Below the pieces are notes generated by a model that was not told the origin of the DNA, did no database searches, and saw only the letters and a list, made by a program, of their open reading frames with translations. This document shows positions 6,871 through 8,886 of a DNA stretch of 8,886 nt, one piece after another. The stretch covers positions 1 through 8,886 of the forward strand of contig PHCM01000045.1 in NCBI GenBank assembly GCA_002842255.1, given 5' to 3'. The DNA comes from Betaproteobacteria bacterium HGW-Betaproteobacteria-2 (GTDB taxonomy: Bacteria > Pseudomonadota > Gammaproteobacteria > Burkholderiales > Methylophilaceae). The position numbers were made by a program, and so were the translations under genes. How positions within the stretch are numbered: the stretch's first letter is position 1; every line of letters starts with the position of its first letter.

Positions 6871-7948
6871 GCGCGGTCAAGGCCAGGGTCTGTTTCAGCA
6901 GACCGGCATCATAGTCGCTGGTCAGCACCGAGTTGCCTATGCCTTGCTGCAAAACCAAACGAATCTTGCCGTCAACCACTTTCTTGTCCAGCCCCATGAG
7001 GTCGAGGTAGCGCTCGACACCCAAGTCAGGCGCATCGACCGGCAGCCTGGCGGCGACGAACAGACTGCGAATACGCGTAACTTCGGCATCACTGAGCCAG
7101 CCAAGGCGGCGTGAAAGATCGGCCGCCAACATGGTACCGGCAGCAACCGCCTCGCCATGCAACCAGACGCCATAGCCCATGGCGTTCTCGATCGCATGAC
7201 CGAAGGTGTGGCCCAGATTGAGCAGGGCACGCTCGCCGCTTTCCCGCTCATCGGCAGCCACAACTTCCGCCTTGTTCTGGCAGGAGCGATAGATGGCATA
7301 ACTCATCGCAGCAGGCTCAAGCGCATTGAGTTGATCAATGTTGCGCTCTATCCACTCAAAAAAATCATAATCGCGAATCAGGCCGTATTTGATGACTTCC
7401 GCCATACCTGCAGCCAATTCCGCCTGCGGCAAAGTGTTCAGCGTCGCGATATCTGCCAGCACCACTTGCGGCTGGTAGAAAGCACCGATCATGTTCTTGC
7501 CCAACGGATGATTGATACCGGTCTTTCCACCCACCGATGAATCCACCTGCGACAGCAGCGTGGTCGGCACCTGGATGAACGGTACACCGCGCAAATAGGT
7601 CGCTGCAGCATAACCAGTCAGGTCGCCAATAACGCCGCCGCCCAGCGCAATCAGCGTCGTCGTCCGTTCACAACGGTTCTGCAACAGGGCATCATAGATC
7701 TGATTAAGCGTATCGCTGTTCTTGTAAGCCTCTCCATCTGGCAGGATGACGGGAATCACACTGACGCCTGCATCCCTCAATGGCTGCGCGATCACCTCAA
7801 GATACAAGGGGGCAACAGTGGTATTCGTGACAATAGCTACCTGCTTGCGCTTGAGATGCGGCAGGATGAGTTCCGGCTGCGCCAGAAGATTGGTGCCTAT
7901 ATGGATCGGATAACTTCTGTCACCGAGTGCTACATTAAGAGTCTGCAT
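6863..7948 (-). CDS. aroB: 3-dehydroquinate synthase
   Basis: This 361-residue cytoplasmic enzyme converts DAHP to 3-dehydroquinate, the second step of the shikimate pathway, using NAD and a divalent metal. The NAD-binding region shows LPDGEAYKN (69-77) and the glycine-rich [15 protein letters not shown] (101-115). [20 protein letters not shown] (128-147) is the family signature of the active site. The metal ligands are Glu184 (GMAEVIKYG), His247 ([11 protein letters not shown]) and His264 (LHGEAV), the same numbering as in the E. coli enzyme. Nothing is missing. It starts 41 bases after the aroK stop with only a weak ribosome-binding site, and its stop overlaps the dgt start. This order is common in betaproteobacteria. 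Confidence 0.98.
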   Translation of the reverse strand: MQTLNVALGDRSYPIHIGTNLLAQPELILPHLKRKQVAIVTNTTVAPLYLEVIAQPLRDAGVSVIPVILPDGEAYKNSDTLNQIYDALLQNRCERTTTLIALGGGVIGDLTGYAAATYLRGVPFIQVPTTLLSQVDSSVGGKTGINHPLGKNMIGAFYQPQVVLADIATLNTLPQAELAAGMAEVIKYGLIRDYDFFEWIERNIDQLNALEPAAMSYAIYRSCQNKAEVVAADERESGERALLNLGHTFGHAIENAMGYGVWLHGEAVAAGTMLAADLSRRLGWLSDAEVTRIRSLFVAARLPVDAPDLGVERYLDLMGLDKKVVDGKIRLVLQQGIGNSVLTSDYDAGLLKQTLALTAHG

Positions 7949-7989
7949 TTTGTATGTGGCTTTGCCTGTAATTGCTGTGCGGTTTATGG

Positions 7990-8541
7990 CTATTTTTGTT
8001 CGTTGGATTGAACCTCTTGCCGATCTTGAAGCGGAAGCTGGCTCAACCTCTTTTCTATCTCATGGACGATACTGCCGACTGCCTGCCCGCCTGTGTCAAC
8101 AATGACCGTCGCCACTTCCTGATAGAGCGGATCTCTCTGTTCGAACAATTGCTCGAGTTTCTGCCGGGGATTGTCAGTTTGCAATAAAGGCCGGTTTTTG
8201 TCATTGCGCGTTCTTTGCCACAGCTCATTTACATTGGCGCGCAGATAAACCACCGTACCGTTGCGTTTCAGTACCTCGCGATTTTCCGGCAACAACACTG
8301 CTCCACCTCCGGTAGCCAGCACGATATTGTCCGTGTGGGCCAGTTCGTCAATGACAGCAGCTTCACGCCGACGGAAGCCGGCCTCGCCCTCCAATTCGAA
8401 AATCAAAGGAATGTTGACGCCGGTCCGACGCTCGATCTCGTGATCCGAGTCGTAGAACTCCTTGTTGAGATGCTTGGCAACCAGACGGCCAACCGTGGTT
8501 TTACCCGCCCCCATCAAGCCCACGAAAAATATGTTTCCCAC
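7990..8541 (-). CDS. aroK: Shikimate kinase
   Basis: This 183-residue P-loop kinase phosphorylates shikimate at O3 with ATP in aromatic amino acid synthesis. Motifs: Walker A GLMGAGKT (8-15), shikimate-binding Asp31 and Asp33 (YDSD), Arg57 (GFRRRE), the GGG motif (78-80, TGGGAV), lid Arg117 (KNRPLL) and Arg136 (QRDPLY). The C-terminal 15 residues are a polar tail. The start is GTG at 8539-8541, and no ATG, GTG or TTG lies further upstream in frame before a stop. The start is four bases after the T run of a terminator-like hairpin, whose 3' arm contains AGG, the only Shine-Dalgarno-like sequence (11 bases away). It follows pilQ and precedes aroB. Confidence 0.98.
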   Translation of the reverse strand: MGNIFFVGLMGAGKTTVGRLVAKHLNKEFYDSDHEIERRTGVNIPLIFELEGEAGFRRREAAVIDELAHTDNIVLATGGGAVLLPENREVLKRNGTVVYLRANVNELWQRTRNDKNRPLLQTDNPRQKLEQLFEQRDPLYQEVATVIVDTGGQAVGSIVHEIEKRLSQLPLQDRQEVQSNEQK

Positions 8542-8544
8542 AAT

Positions 8545-8577
8545 AAAAAATACCTGCCAGTAGATGACAGGTATTTT
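8545..8577 (-). terminator. Terminator-like hairpin between pilQ and aroK
   Basis: On the minus strand, AAAATACCTG pairs perfectly with CAGGTATTTT (arms 8568-8577 and 8547-8556) around an 11-base loop, and the 3' arm runs into six T (8550-8545). It looks like an intrinsic terminator for the pil operon, although the stem has only four G-C pairs. It ends four bases before the aroK GTG and its 3' arm holds the CAGG that would serve as the aroK ribosome-binding site, so it may act as an attenuator or start-site mask. Confidence 0.65.
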
Positions 8578-8586
8578 AAGGGATTA

Positions 8587-8619
8587 ATGCCTTGCTGTCA
8601 GATTATGACTATAAGGCAT
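8587..8619. repeat. Nested inverted repeat in the pilQ-aroK gap
   Basis: ATGCCTT (8587-8593) pairs with AAGGCAT (8613-8619). After a symmetrical 3x3 internal loop, GTCA (8597-8600) pairs with TGAC (8606-8609) around a 5-base loop. It lies between the pilQ stop and the terminator-like hairpin. A short GCATG/CATGC dyad (8616-8629) overlaps it and would compete. It could be an mRNA 3'-end structure or an operator. Confidence 0.45.
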
Positions 8620-8637
8620 GACGCCATGCGTATCCTG

Positions 8638-8886
8638 CTAGCGCAAGCTCAGATTTTCATCCAGAACTCTAGGCGTAATGAAGATGAGCAGTTCGGTTTT
8701 TTCATCTGTCCGGTTAGTACGTTTGAACAGATGCCCAAGTACCGGCAGATTGCCGAAGAATGGCACCTTGTCCACATCATTCCGCTGGGTTTGCTCATAG
8801 ATACCACCAAGCACTGCGGTTTCACCATTGGCCACCAGCACCTGAGTTTCCACACGCTGAGTCTCGATTGATGGCACGCCCGCAAA
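8638..8886 (-). CDS. pilQ: Type IV pilus secretin PilQ, C-terminal end (5' part outside window)
   Basis: The last 82 residues and the stop (8638-8640) are present; the frame is open to the window edge. The fragment shows the end of the secretin domain: VETQVLVANGETAVLGGIYE, then KVPFFGNLPVLGHLFKRT and TELLIFITPRVL. These are the characteristic closing strands and the final ITPR motif of PilQ-type secretins, which form the outer-membrane ring through which type IV pili pass. In betaproteobacteria pilMNOPQ commonly precedes aroK-aroB, as here. The frame ends with the short tail DENLSLR, and about 100 bases of structured non-coding DNA follow before aroK. Confidence 0.95.
   Translation of the reverse strand, partial: FAGVPSIETQRVETQVLVANGETAVLGGIYEQTQRNDVDKVPFFGNLPVLGHLFKRTNRTDEKTELLIFITPRVLDENLSLR

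Noticed and set aside
6346..6999. Open frame of 217 codons on the + strand opposite dgt and the aroB end
   Set aside because: dgt and aroB on the other strand are complete with all catalytic residues. The opposite frame has no recognisable domain or ribosome-binding site.
8215..8871. Open frame of 218 codons on the + strand opposite aroK and pilQ
   Set aside because: It crosses two well-identified genes and the terminator-like hairpin between them, and has no domain signature.

Overview
This window looks like a conserved chromosomal housekeeping region of a Gram-negative betaproteobacterium. The layout pilQ-aroK-aroB-dgt on one side and glnA-ntrB-ntrC on the other, together with the sequence character of the proteins, points to the Nitrosomonadales. 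A methylotroph of the Methylophilaceae is my best guess, but this is an inference from gene order and remembered family resemblance, not a database match. Base composition is moderately GC-rich in the genes and clearly AT-rich in the gap downstream of dgt.

Left block (+ strand, 1-3833), nitrogen control: the 3' end of glnA (type I glutamine synthetase with the adenylylation-site tyrosine), a strong intrinsic terminator, a small secreted DUF4124 protein, then ntrB and ntrC, the sensor kinase and sigma54-dependent activator of the nitrogen response. A good -24/-12 (sigma54) promoter match lies directly in front of ntrB. It is embedded in an unusual pair of nested inverted repeats that include the ntrB start codon.

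Middle (- strand, 3834-5742): a hairpin separates ntrC from a convergent small cysteine-rich lipoprotein gene. Upstream of that is a large outer-membrane porin gene with its own terminator, a plausible promoter and a structured leader containing a stem-loop and a perfect 14-bp palindrome. The stretch between the porin and dgt (5467-5742) holds the porin control region and an AT-rich segment, with no gene seen.

Right block (- strand, 5743-8886): the end of pilQ (type IV pilus secretin), then aroK and aroB (shikimate pathway) and dgt (dNTP triphosphohydrolase-like). aroB and dgt overlap by 8 bases. Between pilQ and aroK there is a nested hairpin and then a terminator-like hairpin that ends only a few bases before the GTG start of aroK and contains its only Shine-Dalgarno-like sequence.

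I see no mobile element, CRISPR array, tRNA, rRNA or evidently novel multi-gene system. The points worth a second look are regulatory: the ntrB start region, the pilQ/aroK junction and the porin leader. The two uncharacterised exported proteins are also worth a look.
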